The notes beneath the pieces were generated by a model, which saw only the letters and a program-made list of their open reading frames with translations, was not told where the DNA came from and ran no database searches. 15,436 nt of DNA from Betaproteobacteria bacterium (GTDB taxonomy: Bacteria > Pseudomonadota > Gammaproteobacteria > Burkholderiales > SG8-39), in the NCBI GenBank assembly GCA_011391295.1, contig JAABQT010000011.1, forward strand, positions 1 to 15,436, in the 5' to 3' direction. Made by a program: the position numbers and the translations under genes. This document shows, one piece after another, positions 1-6,950 of the stretch. How positions within the stretch are numbered: the first letter of the stretch is position 1; the number at the start of each line of letters is the position of its first letter.

Positions 1-1
1 C

Positions 2-835
2 GAGGCGGACTACGGCGAGGAACGCGCGCGGCGCCTGGTGGAACGCGAGTTCAACCTGTCCTACGCCGACGAGCTGCCCGGCCACAACCAGATTGTCGCC
101 GGCCGCTGGTTCGCGCGCGGCGCGCAGGAGCTTTCGGTGGAGGAGGGCATCGCCACCACGCTCGGATGGAAGCTGGGCGACGAGTTGGCGTTCACGGTCG
201 GCGCCGAGCGTTTCGCCGCGCGCATCAGCTCATTCAGGAAGCTGCGCTGGGACTCGATGAAGATCAATTTCTTCGTCATCGTGCCGCCGGCGCTGCTGCA
301 GGGCTATCCGGCGAGTTTCGTGTCCGCATTCCGCCTCGAACCGGGGCGCGAGGCGGTGATGAACGATCTGATCCAGCGCTTTCCCAACCTCACCACGGTG
401 GACATCAGCGCCGCGCTGCGCCAGGCGCAGGGCATCGTCGACCAGGTGATCAACGCGGTGCAGTTCGTGTTCCTGTTTGCGCTCGGTGCCGGCCTGCTGG
501 TGCTGTACTCGGCGCTGGTGGCGACCGAGGACGAGCGGCGGCGCGAAGCGGCGGTGATGCGCGTCTACGGCGCCTCGCGCCGGCAGGTGACCGGCAGCCA
601 GCGCGTCGAGTTCCTCGCCATGGGCCTGGTGGCGGGCATCCTCGCCACGCTGGGCGCGGCGGTCATCGGGCAGTTGCTGGCGCGGCGGGTGTTCGAGCTC
701 GATCTGCCGCCGAGCCCGGCGCTGTGGATCGCGGGCCCGCTCGCCGGGGTGCTGCTGCTGTCGTTCAACGCCTGGGTCTCCGCGCGCAAGGTGCTGACCG
801 CGTCGCCGGCGCTGACGCTGAGGGACTCGGTCTAG
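2..835 (+). CDS. FtsX-like ABC transporter permease, C-terminal part (YbbP type)
   Basis: The frame is open from the first complete codon at base 2 to TAG at 833-835, so the gene is cut at its 5' end and only the last 277 residues are visible. A soluble, probably periplasmic, stretch comes first (PGHNQIVAGRWF, then a region typical of MacB-like domains). Three hydrophobic segments follow, around VFLFALGAGLLVLYSALVA, FLAMGLVAGILATLGAAVI and LWIAGPLAGVLLLSFNAWV, with the cytoplasmic loop DERRREAAVMRVYGASRRQV between the first two. That loop and topology match the C-terminal FtsX domain of inner-membrane permeases. The YbbA/YbbP-type assignment rests on overall resemblance. The ATP-binding partner would be expected upstream, outside the window. 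The substrate cannot be read from the sequence. rmuC starts 8 bp after the stop, so the two are probably co-transcribed. Confidence 0.85.
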   Translation, partial: EADYGEERARRLVEREFNLSYADELPGHNQIVAGRWFARGAQELSVEEGIATTLGWKLGDELAFTVGAERFAARISSFRKLRWDSMKINFFVIVPPALLQGYPASFVSAFRLEPGREAVMNDLIQRFPNLTTVDISAALRQAQGIVDQVINAVQFVFLFALGAGLLVLYSALVATEDERRREAAVMRVYGASRRQVTGSQRVEFLAMGLVAGILATLGAAVIGQLLARRVFELDLPPSPALWIAGPLAGVLLLSFNAWVSARKVLTASPALTLRDSV

Positions 836-843
836 AATCGCGC

Positions 844-1926
844 ATGGCCGAAATCGCCGCGATCGCCGCGATCGCCGCACTTGCGGCAGTCGTCTGGCTT
901 GTGCTTCGGCTGCAGGGCGGGGCGGAGAAGAAGCACCGTGAGATGCTCGGCGACCTGCACGACGGGCTGACGAAGCAGGGCGACCGACTTGGCGGCCAGC
1001 TCATGGAGCTGAGGGAGGCGTTGGCGGGCAAGCTCGACGCGCGCCTGGACCAGATCTCGGCCAAGGTCAGCGAGCGCCTCGACGAGGGTTTCAAGAAGAC
1101 CAACGAGACCTTCGTCAGCGTCATGTCGCGCCTCGCCACCATCGACGAGGCGCAGAAGAAGATCGAGACGCTGACCGGCAGCGTGGTGAGCCTGCAGGAG
1201 CTGCTCGGCGACAAGCGCTCGCGCGGGGCGTTCGGCGAAGTGCAGCTCGAGGCGCTGGTGAGAAACGTGCTGCCGAACCAGGCTTTCGAGATGCAGTACA
1301 CCCTGTCCAACGGCATGCGCGTGGACTGCGCGCTGAAGCTTCCCCCGCCGACCGGACTGGTGTGCGTGGACTCGAAATTTCCTCTTGAGAACTACAAGCT
1401 GATGCTGGACTCGAAGGCCAGCGAGGTCGAACGGGCGATTGCGCAGAAGGCATTCCGCCTCGACGTGAGGAAGCATGTCGATGCGATCGCGTCGAAGTAC
1501 ATCATCGACAACGAAACTTCGGACGGGGCGGTAATGTTCGTGCCGGCGGAGGCGGTATTCGCCGAGATCCACGCCTACCATTACGAGGTGGTGGAGTACG
1601 CGATCGGCAAGCGGGTGTGGATCGTGTCGCCGACCACGCTGATGGCGGTGCTCAACACCGCGCGCGCGGTGCTCAAGGATGTCGAAACGCGCAAGCAGAT
1701 CCACGTCATCAAGGAGGCGCTCGGGCGCCTGGCCGTCGAGTTCGGCAGGTTCGACGACCGGCTGAGGAAGCTCGCCGACCACATCCGCCAGGCACACGAG
1801 GACGCGGAGCGCATCCAGATCACCGGCGGCAAGATTGCGCAGCAGTTCCAGAGGATCGAGGCTGCGGAAATCGAGGACCGGCCGGCGGCCGAGGTCGTAC
1901 GACTGGAGGACGGGCGCAAGCCCTGA
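844..1926 (+). CDS. rmuC: DNA recombination protein RmuC
   Basis: This 360-residue protein has the RmuC layout. An N-terminal hydrophobic anchor (AAIAAIAALAAVVWLVLRL) is followed by a long charged coiled coil over roughly residues 30-120, then the conserved RmuC domain. Recognisable blocks are RGAFGEVQLEALVRNVLP, VDSKFPLENYKLMLDSKA, VMFVPAEAVFAEIHA and VWIVSPTTLMAVLNTARAV. RmuC family proteins are linked to restraint of inverted-repeat recombination and are thought to have a nuclease-like fold; their biochemical activity is poorly defined. I chose the ATG at 844 because it begins the membrane anchor and lies just after the permease stop, although the frame stays open further upstream as an overlap with the permease gene. 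The Ala-Ile repeats at the start come from a short repeated GC-rich unit and carry no separate meaning. Confidence 0.95.
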   Translation: MAEIAAIAAIAALAAVVWLVLRLQGGAEKKHREMLGDLHDGLTKQGDRLGGQLMELREALAGKLDARLDQISAKVSERLDEGFKKTNETFVSVMSRLATIDEAQKKIETLTGSVVSLQELLGDKRSRGAFGEVQLEALVRNVLPNQAFEMQYTLSNGMRVDCALKLPPPTGLVCVDSKFPLENYKLMLDSKASEVERAIAQKAFRLDVRKHVDAIASKYIIDNETSDGAVMFVPAEAVFAEIHAYHYEVVEYAIGKRVWIVSPTTLMAVLNTARAVLKDVETRKQIHVIKEALGRLAVEFGRFDDRLRKLADHIRQAHEDAERIQITGGKIAQQFQRIEAAEIEDRPAAEVVRLEDGRKP

Positions 1927-1929
1927 GCC

Positions 1930-2436
1930 ATGTTCTACCTCGAGCTGTTTCGCGCGCTGCAGGAAGAGCGGGTGCGCTACCTGGTGGTAGGCGGCGTGGC
2001 GGTCAATCTGCACGGAATCGGGCGCCTGACGGTTGACGTCGATCTCATGCTGGCGCTCGATGCACAGAACCTCGAGCGCTTCGTCGCAGTGGCGCGCAGA
2101 TTCCCACTCAAGCCGGTGGTGCCGGTCAAGCTCGAGGACTTCGCCGATGCCGCCAAGGTCCGCGGCTGGATCAAGGACAAGGGTATGCTCGCCTTCGCAC
2201 TACGCGCTTCCGACCCCGCGACCCCGACCGTGGACATTCTCGTCAAGCCGGTCGTCCCGTTCGATGTCGCGTGGGCGCGCAGGGTGGAGCGGACTGTCGA
2301 ACGCATCGCGATCCCCATCGCTTCGATCGAGGACATCATCCAGTTAAAGTCAGGCACAGGCAGGCAGAAAGACGAGGCGGACATCAAGGCGCTGCGGCAG
2401 ATCCTGCGCATGGAACCGGCACGCTATGCAGGCTGA
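1930..2436 (+). CDS. Minimal nucleotidyltransferase-fold protein (DUF6036/AbiEii-like)
   Basis: This 168-residue protein has the signature of small nucleotidyltransferase-fold proteins. GG at residues 21-22 is followed by HG at 28-29, then the metal-binding pair D36-x-D38 within RLTVDVDLML, and a candidate third carboxylate at D102 (TVDIL). Near the end, IEDIIQLKSGTGRQKDEADI matches the K-x-x-x-GR-x-KD-x-x-DI motif common in DUF6036 and AbiEii-type nucleotidyltransferases. The catalytic residues look intact, so it is probably active and transfers a nucleotide or phosphate to an unknown target. It starts 3 bp after rmuC and overlaps the next small gene by 11 bp, which implies translational coupling. 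Relatives occur in toxin-antitoxin and phage-defence pairs, but others are simple housekeeping neighbours, so a defence role is only a possibility. Confidence 0.8.
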   Translation: MFYLELFRALQEERVRYLVVGGVAVNLHGIGRLTVDVDLMLALDAQNLERFVAVARRFPLKPVVPVKLEDFADAAKVRGWIKDKGMLAFALRASDPATPTVDILVKPVVPFDVAWARRVERTVERIAIPIASIEDIIQLKSGTGRQKDEADIKALRQILRMEPARYAG

Positions 2437-2614
2437 GCGCGATCCCTACCCGATCACCGACTACTGGTACGAGGTGACGGACGAGCAGATCCACGAGCAC
2501 CTGGCGCGCTCGCCGTTCGACCGTCTCAGGTGGCTGGACGAGGCGCGCCGGTTTACGCTGCTGGCGCGCAGCGCACCGCTGCGGTCCTATCGCAACGGCG
2601 AAGTGCTGGAATGA
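2426..2614 (+). CDS. Small protein of unknown function paired with the nucleotidyltransferase
   Basis: This 62-residue protein has no family I can name. It begins with a polar segment rich in Asp, Tyr and Glu (DPYPITDYWYEVTDEQ). An amphipathic helical stretch follows (PFDRLRWLDEARRFTLLARS), resembling small acidic proteins often found next to nucleotidyltransferase genes, and it ends with YRNGEVLE. It has no signal peptide, membrane segment or Cys pair. Its ATG lies inside the end of the nucleotidyltransferase gene (11-bp overlap), and its TGA overlaps the pfkA start as ATGA. This double overlap supports it as a real, translated gene coupled to both neighbours. It could be a binding partner or regulator of the nucleotidyltransferase, by analogy with two-gene systems; that is inference. 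Confidence 0.65.
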   Translation: MQAERDPYPITDYWYEVTDEQIHEHLARSPFDRLRWLDEARRFTLLARSAPLRSYRNGEVLE

Positions 2615-3582
2615 AGCGCATCGCGGTCCTCACCAGCGGCGGCGACGCGTCCGGCATGAACGCCGCGGTGCGCGCGGTGACGCGCTCGGCGCTGGCCCAA
2701 GGCTGGGAAGTGTTCGGCGTACGCAATGGTTACGCGGGTCTGCTTGCCGACGCGTTCGAGCCGCTGGCCGCGCGCGACGTGGGCGGCATCATCCAGCGCG
2801 GCGGCACCATACTCGGCAGCGCGCGCTGTCCCCAGTTCGCCGAGCCTGCCGGTCGCGCCCAGGCGCTCGCCCACCTCGCCGCGCACGGCATCGACGCGCT
2901 CGTGGTGGTCGGCGGCAACGGCTCACAGTCCGGTTCGGCGTCACTGGCGCGCGAGGGCTTTCCGGTCGTCGGCGTGCCATCCACCATTGACAACGATCTC
3001 TATGGCAACGACGTCAGCATCGGCGCCGATACCGCCATTAACGTCACCCTGGAAGCCATCGACCGGCTGCGCACCACCGCGTCCTCGCACCATCGCGCCT
3101 TCCTCGTCGAGACCATGGGCCGCAACTGCGGCTACATCGCGCTGATGGCCGGCATCGGCGGCGGCGCGGAGGTGATTGCCATTCCCGAAAGCGAGGTCGA
3201 GGCGCCCGAGGTCGCCGAGCGGCTGCGCGCGGCCTACCGCCGCGGCAAGTCGCACGCGCTGGTGGTGGTCGCCGAAGGCGCCAAGCACGGCGTGCAGGCC
3301 CTGCTCAAGCTCTACGGCGAGCAGCGCGCCAGCATCGGCTTCGATTTGCGCCTTACGCGTCTCGGGCACGTGGTGCGCGGCGGCGTGCCGAGCGCCGTCG
3401 ACCGCGTGCTCGCCACGCGCTTGGGGGCGGCGGCGGTCGACAGCCTCGCTGGGAACCGGCACGGCGTGTTGGTCGGCATGCAGCGCGGCGAGATCACTGC
3501 GACATCACTTTCCGAGATCACTGGACGCATGCGGCCGGCGGATACCGCGCTGGTTGAATTGGCACGCGTGCTCGCGATGTGA
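2611..3582 (+). CDS. pfkA: 6-phosphofructokinase, with atypical nucleotide-site residues
   Basis: A 323-residue phosphofructokinase that phosphorylates fructose 6-phosphate to the 1,6-bisphosphate in the cytoplasm. It can be numbered almost exactly like E. coli PfkA. SGGDASGMNAAVR forms the first nucleotide loop, GGTILGSAR gives R72, TIDND gives D127 and D129, SSHHR gives R162, MGR gives R171 and AEG gives E222. The later LTRLGHVVRGG block supplies the subunit-interface Arg and His, four residues later than in E. coli. The ATP-loop motif reads GGNGS rather than GGDGS (N103 instead of the Mg-binding Asp), and residue 124 is Ser (PSTIDND). G104 argues against a classic PPi enzyme, which has Asp there, but the donor is uncertain. 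The ATG at 2611 is chosen because it starts the conserved KRIAVLTSGG strand and overlaps the previous stop; the frame is open upstream from 2530. Confidence 0.92.
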   Translation: MKRIAVLTSGGDASGMNAAVRAVTRSALAQGWEVFGVRNGYAGLLADAFEPLAARDVGGIIQRGGTILGSARCPQFAEPAGRAQALAHLAAHGIDALVVVGGNGSQSGSASLAREGFPVVGVPSTIDNDLYGNDVSIGADTAINVTLEAIDRLRTTASSHHRAFLVETMGRNCGYIALMAGIGGGAEVIAIPESEVEAPEVAERLRAAYRRGKSHALVVVAEGAKHGVQALLKLYGEQRASIGFDLRLTRLGHVVRGGVPSAVDRVLATRLGAAAVDSLAGNRHGVLVGMQRGEITATSLSEITGRMRPADTALVELARVLAM

Positions 3583-3587
3583 ACAAG

Positions 3588-3643
3588 GCGCCTCGGCGAC
3601 GGGGCACCCGGGCAAACGTTTCTCAACAAAAAAGGTGAGGCGC
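3588..3643 (+). promoter_or_regulatory. Inverted repeat reaching the DUF3467 ribosome binding site
   Basis: A 7-bp inverted repeat, GCGCCTC at 3588-3594 and GAGGCGC at 3637-3643, flanks a 42-base loop in the leader between pfkA and the DUF3467 gene. The right arm overlaps the likely Shine-Dalgarno sequence GGTGAGG at 3634-3640, which sits 9 bases before the ATG at 3650. If the arms pair in RNA, the ribosome site would be masked. The long loop and GC-rich background make a chance match quite possible. No T-run follows, so this is not a standard terminator. Confidence 0.25.
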
Positions 3644-3649
3644 GACATC

Positions 3650-3991
3650 ATGGCAACCAAGACTCCAGAAACGACGGAAATCCGCGGCGACACTGCGGGC
3701 ATGAAGATCAAGTGGGACGATTCGAGCATGAAGAGTTCCTACGCCAACGTCTGTAACGTCACCAGTACGCGCGAGGAAGTGGTGATGCTCTTTGGCATGA
3801 ACCAGGCTTGGAACCGCGGGCAGACCGAGGTCAAGATCCAGCTGACCGACCGCATCGTGATCAGCCCCTACGCGGCCAAGCGCATGAGCCTGCTGCTGGC
3901 GAACGTCGTGAAGGAGTACGAGAACCGCTTTGGTACGCTCAATATCGACGCGGCGATGGGCGGCGGTACCGGTGGCGAGCCGAACAAGTAG
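3650..3991 (+). CDS. DUF3467 domain-containing small protein
   Basis: A 113-residue soluble protein matching the DUF3467 pattern. A short charged N-terminal tail is followed by SSYANVCNVTSTREEVVMLF, an antiparallel strand region, then TDRIVISPYAAKRMSLLLAN and a helix ending KEYENRFGTL. Family members commonly share this I-V-x-S-P-x-x-A-K turn and the terminal Y-E-x-x-F-G motif. The glycine-rich end (AAMGGGTGGEPNK) looks disordered. No biochemical function is established for the family. The ATG at 3650 has a good ribosome site (GGTGAGG, 9-base spacing). The 67-bp gap after pfkA suggests it may be separately expressed, and downstream it faces the treY remnant. It has no signal peptide or membrane helix. 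Confidence 0.82.
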   Translation: MATKTPETTEIRGDTAGMKIKWDDSSMKSSYANVCNVTSTREEVVMLFGMNQAWNRGQTEVKIQLTDRIVISPYAAKRMSLLLANVVKEYENRFGTLNIDAAMGGGTGGEPNK

Positions 3992-4023
3992 CGGGCTCGC
4001 TCTCCCCCCACTGGTGTCCGGTA

Positions 4024-4067
4024 GTCGGGCCTCAATCGGGCGGTTGCAGTCCGTGCGCGGGCCCGAC
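4024..4067. terminator. Possible bidirectional hairpin between convergent genes
   Basis: An 8-bp perfect inverted repeat, GTCGGGCC at 4024-4031 and GGCCCGAC at 4060-4067, lies in the 99-bp gap between the DUF3467 stop and the treY stop. Those genes converge here, so a shared terminator is expected. The loop is long (28 bases) and neither side has a U-run, so an intrinsic terminator is not strongly supported. I see no other structure or open frame in this gap. Confidence 0.3.
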
Positions 4068-4090
4068 GCAGCACCGGCTGCGCGGCCTGG

Positions 4091-5512
4091 CTAAGTAACC
4101 AGCAGCGCCGCCACGGGGAAGCTGGCGCAGGCGCGAGCCAGGGCGATCGAACCGTCTTCGACCTCGAGGGTCTCGCCGGTGAGCACGTTGGCGAGTCGCG
4201 TGCCATCGGGCAGCCCGCCCGCCGCGCCGCGCGTGCCGGCCCATGCGTCCGCGCCCAGCGGCGGTTTCTCCGCCTCGCCGAGCAGCTTGGCAAACAGCCG
4301 TCCGCAGATCACCACCAGCGTCGCGTCAGCCTGCCGGCGCGCGTAGGCGAGCACGTGCTCGGCCCGCTCGCCCTGTGCATCGAGCGGCAGGTAACTGCCG
4401 TCGCGAAACAGTTCGGGCGTCCTGCGCCGCTGCTCGAGCAGGCGCCAGGTGGCCCACAGCTTGGCGCGGCCGTCCCCCGGCGCGACCAGCAGGGCTTGCG
4501 CAAATTGCGCCGTGCCTTGCGTCGTGCCTTCGAATTCATCCAGCAGCCGGCTGCGCAATTCGTAATCCACCGGGCGGCGGTTGTCCGGGTCGACGAGGCT
4601 GAGATCGACCAGCTCGCTGCCCTGGTACAGGTCGGGCACGCCGGGCGAGGTGAGCTGGATCACCGCCATGGCGATGCTGTTGAGGGCGCCGAACCAGGCC
4701 AGGGTGGCGGCCTGCGTGCGCAGATCGTCGAGAAAGGGATTGGGCTGCATACGCCCCAGCAGGGCGCGTACGAACGCGCTCAGCCCGCGTTCGTAGTCCT
4801 CGTTCGGGCTGATCCAGCTGGTGTTGGCCTTGGCTTCGCGCGCTGCCTTCAGCACATACTGCTCGATGCGCTCGCGGAACGTACCGAGCGCGGCCTCGTC
4901 CAGGTCCTGCGCTGGCAGGACGCCGAGCAGGGTCTGGTAAAGCAGGTACTCGTCGGCCGGCGAGGGCGCGAATCCGGCGTCCAGCTTGGTGCGGTGAGCG
5001 CGATTGAGCCGGCTCCAGCGACGCAGCGTGAGCCGCCAGGCGGCCGGGATCTCGGACAGGACATTGATGCGGTTGCGCACGTCTTCGCCGCGCTTGTTGT
5101 CGTGCGTCGACGTGGCGAGCATGGTGTGCGGCCAGCGCGCCGCGCGATCGGCGCGCTTGCCGAGGTAGGCCAGTTCCTCGAAGGTCTCGTCCTCGCGCGT
5201 AAAGGCGTGCCAGATGCGGTCGAACTTGGCTTGCGCGCTGCTGTCCACCAGCACCCCGTTCGCTACCATGGCAAAGTGGTAGCCCGTGGTGCCGTGCACG
5301 TGCCAGCTCTGCGGAACGTTTTCGTGCGGCGCCACGGTTTTCTCCACCGCCACGTACAGCGGGCGCGCGGGGCGGCCCCTGGGGTCGCGTGCCGGCCGCG
5401 CAATGCCGGCGCACCGGGCGTACCCCTCCTGCAGGCGGCGAAAGTACTGCGCCGGGTCGTACATCCCGTCGGGATAGTCGATTCGCAGCCCATCCACCGC
5501 GCCTGCGGCATG
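4091..5512 (-). pseudogene. treY: Maltooligosyltrehalose synthase, C-terminal part only (5'-truncated)
   Basis: TreY converts the reducing end of a maltodextrin to a trehalosyl unit. The minus frame is clear from about HAAGAVDGLRIDYPDG (His codon 5510-5512) to TAG at 4091-4093, about 473 residues. It keeps the GH13 nucleophile region (GLRID, Asp codon 5477-5479), the acid/base region (VAVEKTVAPHENVP, Glu codon 5342-5344), the STHDNKRGED block (Asp codon 5099-5101) and the late LTSPGVPDLYQGSELVDLSL. Upstream of 5512 the open frame continues to 5767, but its residues are Arg/His-rich and do not resemble TreY, because the same DNA codes for a GT20 tail on the other strand. About the first 230-250 residues, with the start of the barrel and the first GH13 region, are therefore missing. 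It is unlikely to make an active enzyme. The cause is a deletion or an assembly join. Confidence 0.85.
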
Positions 5513-5770
5513 GATCCCGCCGCGCGCCAGTCGCGCATGCACCGCATGCGCGTCTCGATCCGCGAGAACGACGTGTTCTTCTGGGTGGATTCCTACCTGC
5601 GTGCGGCGATCACCAAGGACCTGCGCGCCTTTCCACAACCCGAGGGGCGCATCGAGGAGGACGCGCCGGAGTACCAGCTGCCGTTCTCGCTCAGCCCAGG
5701 CCTTCGAACGGCTGCACCTGCACCGGTTCGCCGGCCTCGACCCGGCCGCGCTCGTGCTCCAGCACAATGA
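5501..5770 (+). pseudogene. C-terminal tail of a GT20 synthase (trehalose-6-phosphate synthase-like)
   Basis: On the plus strand the frame reads GMDPAARQSRMHRMRVSI, then RENDVFFWVDSYLRAAITKD and AFPQPEGRIEED. This matches the last helix of GT20 enzymes, where a Met-Pro-like segment is followed by an R-M-x-x-M-R helix, an x-N-D-V-x-x-W motif and a short helix to the C-terminus. OtsA-type trehalose-6-phosphate synthase is the likeliest parent, with glucosylglycerol-phosphate synthase as an alternative. About 85-90 residues remain of a normal 450-500. No GT20-like sequence lies to the left of about 5500, where the strand is antisense to treY. The frame stops at 5768-5770. Its last 26 or so residues are antisense to the moeA 3' end, are Pro/Arg/Ala-rich and may not be native. 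The identification rests on a short segment, so the family call is moderate. Confidence 0.6.
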
Positions 5771-6950
5771 AGCAATTGGCCTCGGACATCGAGCGCAGTA
5801 CCCCGGCGCCCTGCTGGCCGGTGGTCCTCACCTTCCACTCGCCGCCGTCGCGGAACATGAGCCCGCGCTGGTACTCGGTGCGCCCGGCAAGCTTGCGCAT
5901 CGGCTCCGCCGCCGGGACCTTGAGCAGGGGCAGGGCGCAGTCGCCCGTGCGTCCGGAGAGCTGCAGCAGGGCCTCGCGCACGAACTGGTAGAAGGTGACC
6001 ATCACGGCCACCGGGTTGCCCGGCAGGCCGAACAGGAACGCATTGCCGATGCGGCCGAAAGCCATCGGCCGGCCGGGGCGCATGGCGATGCGCCAGAACA
6101 GCGCTTCGCCCAACTGCGCCATCATCGGCTTCACATAATCGGCCTCGCCCACCGAGACGCCGCCGGTGGTGACGATGACATCGGCGTCCGCGGCCGCTTT
6201 TCTGAACGCGGCTTCGAGTTGCGCCGGGTCGTCCCGCACCACGCCCAGGTCCTGGATCTCCACCCCCAGCCGCATCAGCATGCCGTGCAGCGTGTAACGA
6301 TTGGAGTCGAAGACTTCGCCTTCACGCAACGCCGTGCCGATCGAGGCGAGTTCGTCGCCGGTGGAAAAGAATGCCACGCGCACGCGCCGCCGCACCTGCA
6401 CCTCGCCCAGGCCCAGCGAGGCGATGAGCCCCAGTTCCGATGGGCGCAGCAGCTGGCCGGGCCTGAGCACCGGCTCGCCCGTTTTCAGGTCCTCGCCGGC
6501 GTAGCGCACGTTTTGCCCGCGCTTCTGCCCGGCGGGCACGGTCACCTTGCCGTCGCGGAGCTTCACCACCTCCTGCACCACCACGGTGTCCGCGCCCGCC
6601 GGCATCACCGCGCCGGTGGTGACGCGCACGCATTGTCCGGTCCCGAGGGATCCGGCGAATTTCCTGCCGGCGAGCGCGGCGCCGATTTCCTCGAGCACGG
6701 TCTGGTCCGCGCCGAGATCTGCATGGCGCAGCGCGTAACCGTCCATGGCGCTGTTGTCGTGGCCCGGTACGTCGATCGCCGGCACGATGACCTGGGCGAG
6801 CACGCGCCCGAGCGCCTCGCGTACCGGCAGCCGCACGGATTCCGCCACCGGCACGAGGCAGGCACGGATCGCCGCGCGCGCCTTGTCCACGTGCAGCGCC
6901 TCGGGGTCGTAGCCCTCGATGGCATTGACGATCTGCAGGATGCGCGTCAT
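5691..6950 (-). CDS. moeA: Molybdopterin molybdenumtransferase MoeA
   Basis: MoeA inserts molybdate into adenylylated molybdopterin, the metal-insertion step of cofactor synthesis in the cytoplasm. The 419-residue length fits the family. Visible hallmarks are PGHDNSAMDGYALR near residue 65, VRVTTGAVMPAGADTVVVQE, the mononucleotide-binding region with FFSTGDEL and VIVTTGGVSVGEADYV, then MRPGRPMAFG and FLFGLPGNPVAVMVTF, and a C-terminal beta-barrel domain ending VQVQPFEGLG. The ATG at 6948-6950 overlaps the mobA stop as ATGA, so translation is probably coupled to mobA. The last 80 bp are overlapped on the opposite strand by the GT20 remnant frame, but the MoeA C-terminus itself reads as normal and complete. 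Confidence 0.96.
   Translation of the reverse strand: MTRILQIVNAIEGYDPEALHVDKARAAIRACLVPVAESVRLPVREALGRVLAQVIVPAIDVPGHDNSAMDGYALRHADLGADQTVLEEIGAALAGRKFAGSLGTGQCVRVTTGAVMPAGADTVVVQEVVKLRDGKVTVPAGQKRGQNVRYAGEDLKTGEPVLRPGQLLRPSELGLIASLGLGEVQVRRRVRVAFFSTGDELASIGTALREGEVFDSNRYTLHGMLMRLGVEIQDLGVVRDDPAQLEAAFRKAAADADVIVTTGGVSVGEADYVKPMMAQLGEALFWRIAMRPGRPMAFGRIGNAFLFGLPGNPVAVMVTFYQFVREALLQLSGRTGDCALPLLKVPAAEPMRKLAGRTEYQRGLMFRDGGEWKVRTTGQQGAGVLRSMSEANCFIVLEHERGRVEAGEPVQVQPFEGLG

Noticed and set aside
832-2013. Long minus-strand open frame of about 390 codons opposite rmuC
   Set aside because: It is Arg/His/Leu/Gln-rich with no recognisable domain and lies wholly antisense to a well-supported RmuC; such frames are common in GC-rich DNA.
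5400-5620. Mobile element as the cause of the treY/GT20 break
   Set aside because: I see no transposase, terminal inverted repeats or target duplication around the junction, so a deletion or assembly join fits better.
5513-5767. TreY N-terminus beginning at 5767
   Set aside because: Those 85 residues do not resemble TreY and are antisense to a GT20-like tail and the moeA end; the treY homology stops at about 5512.
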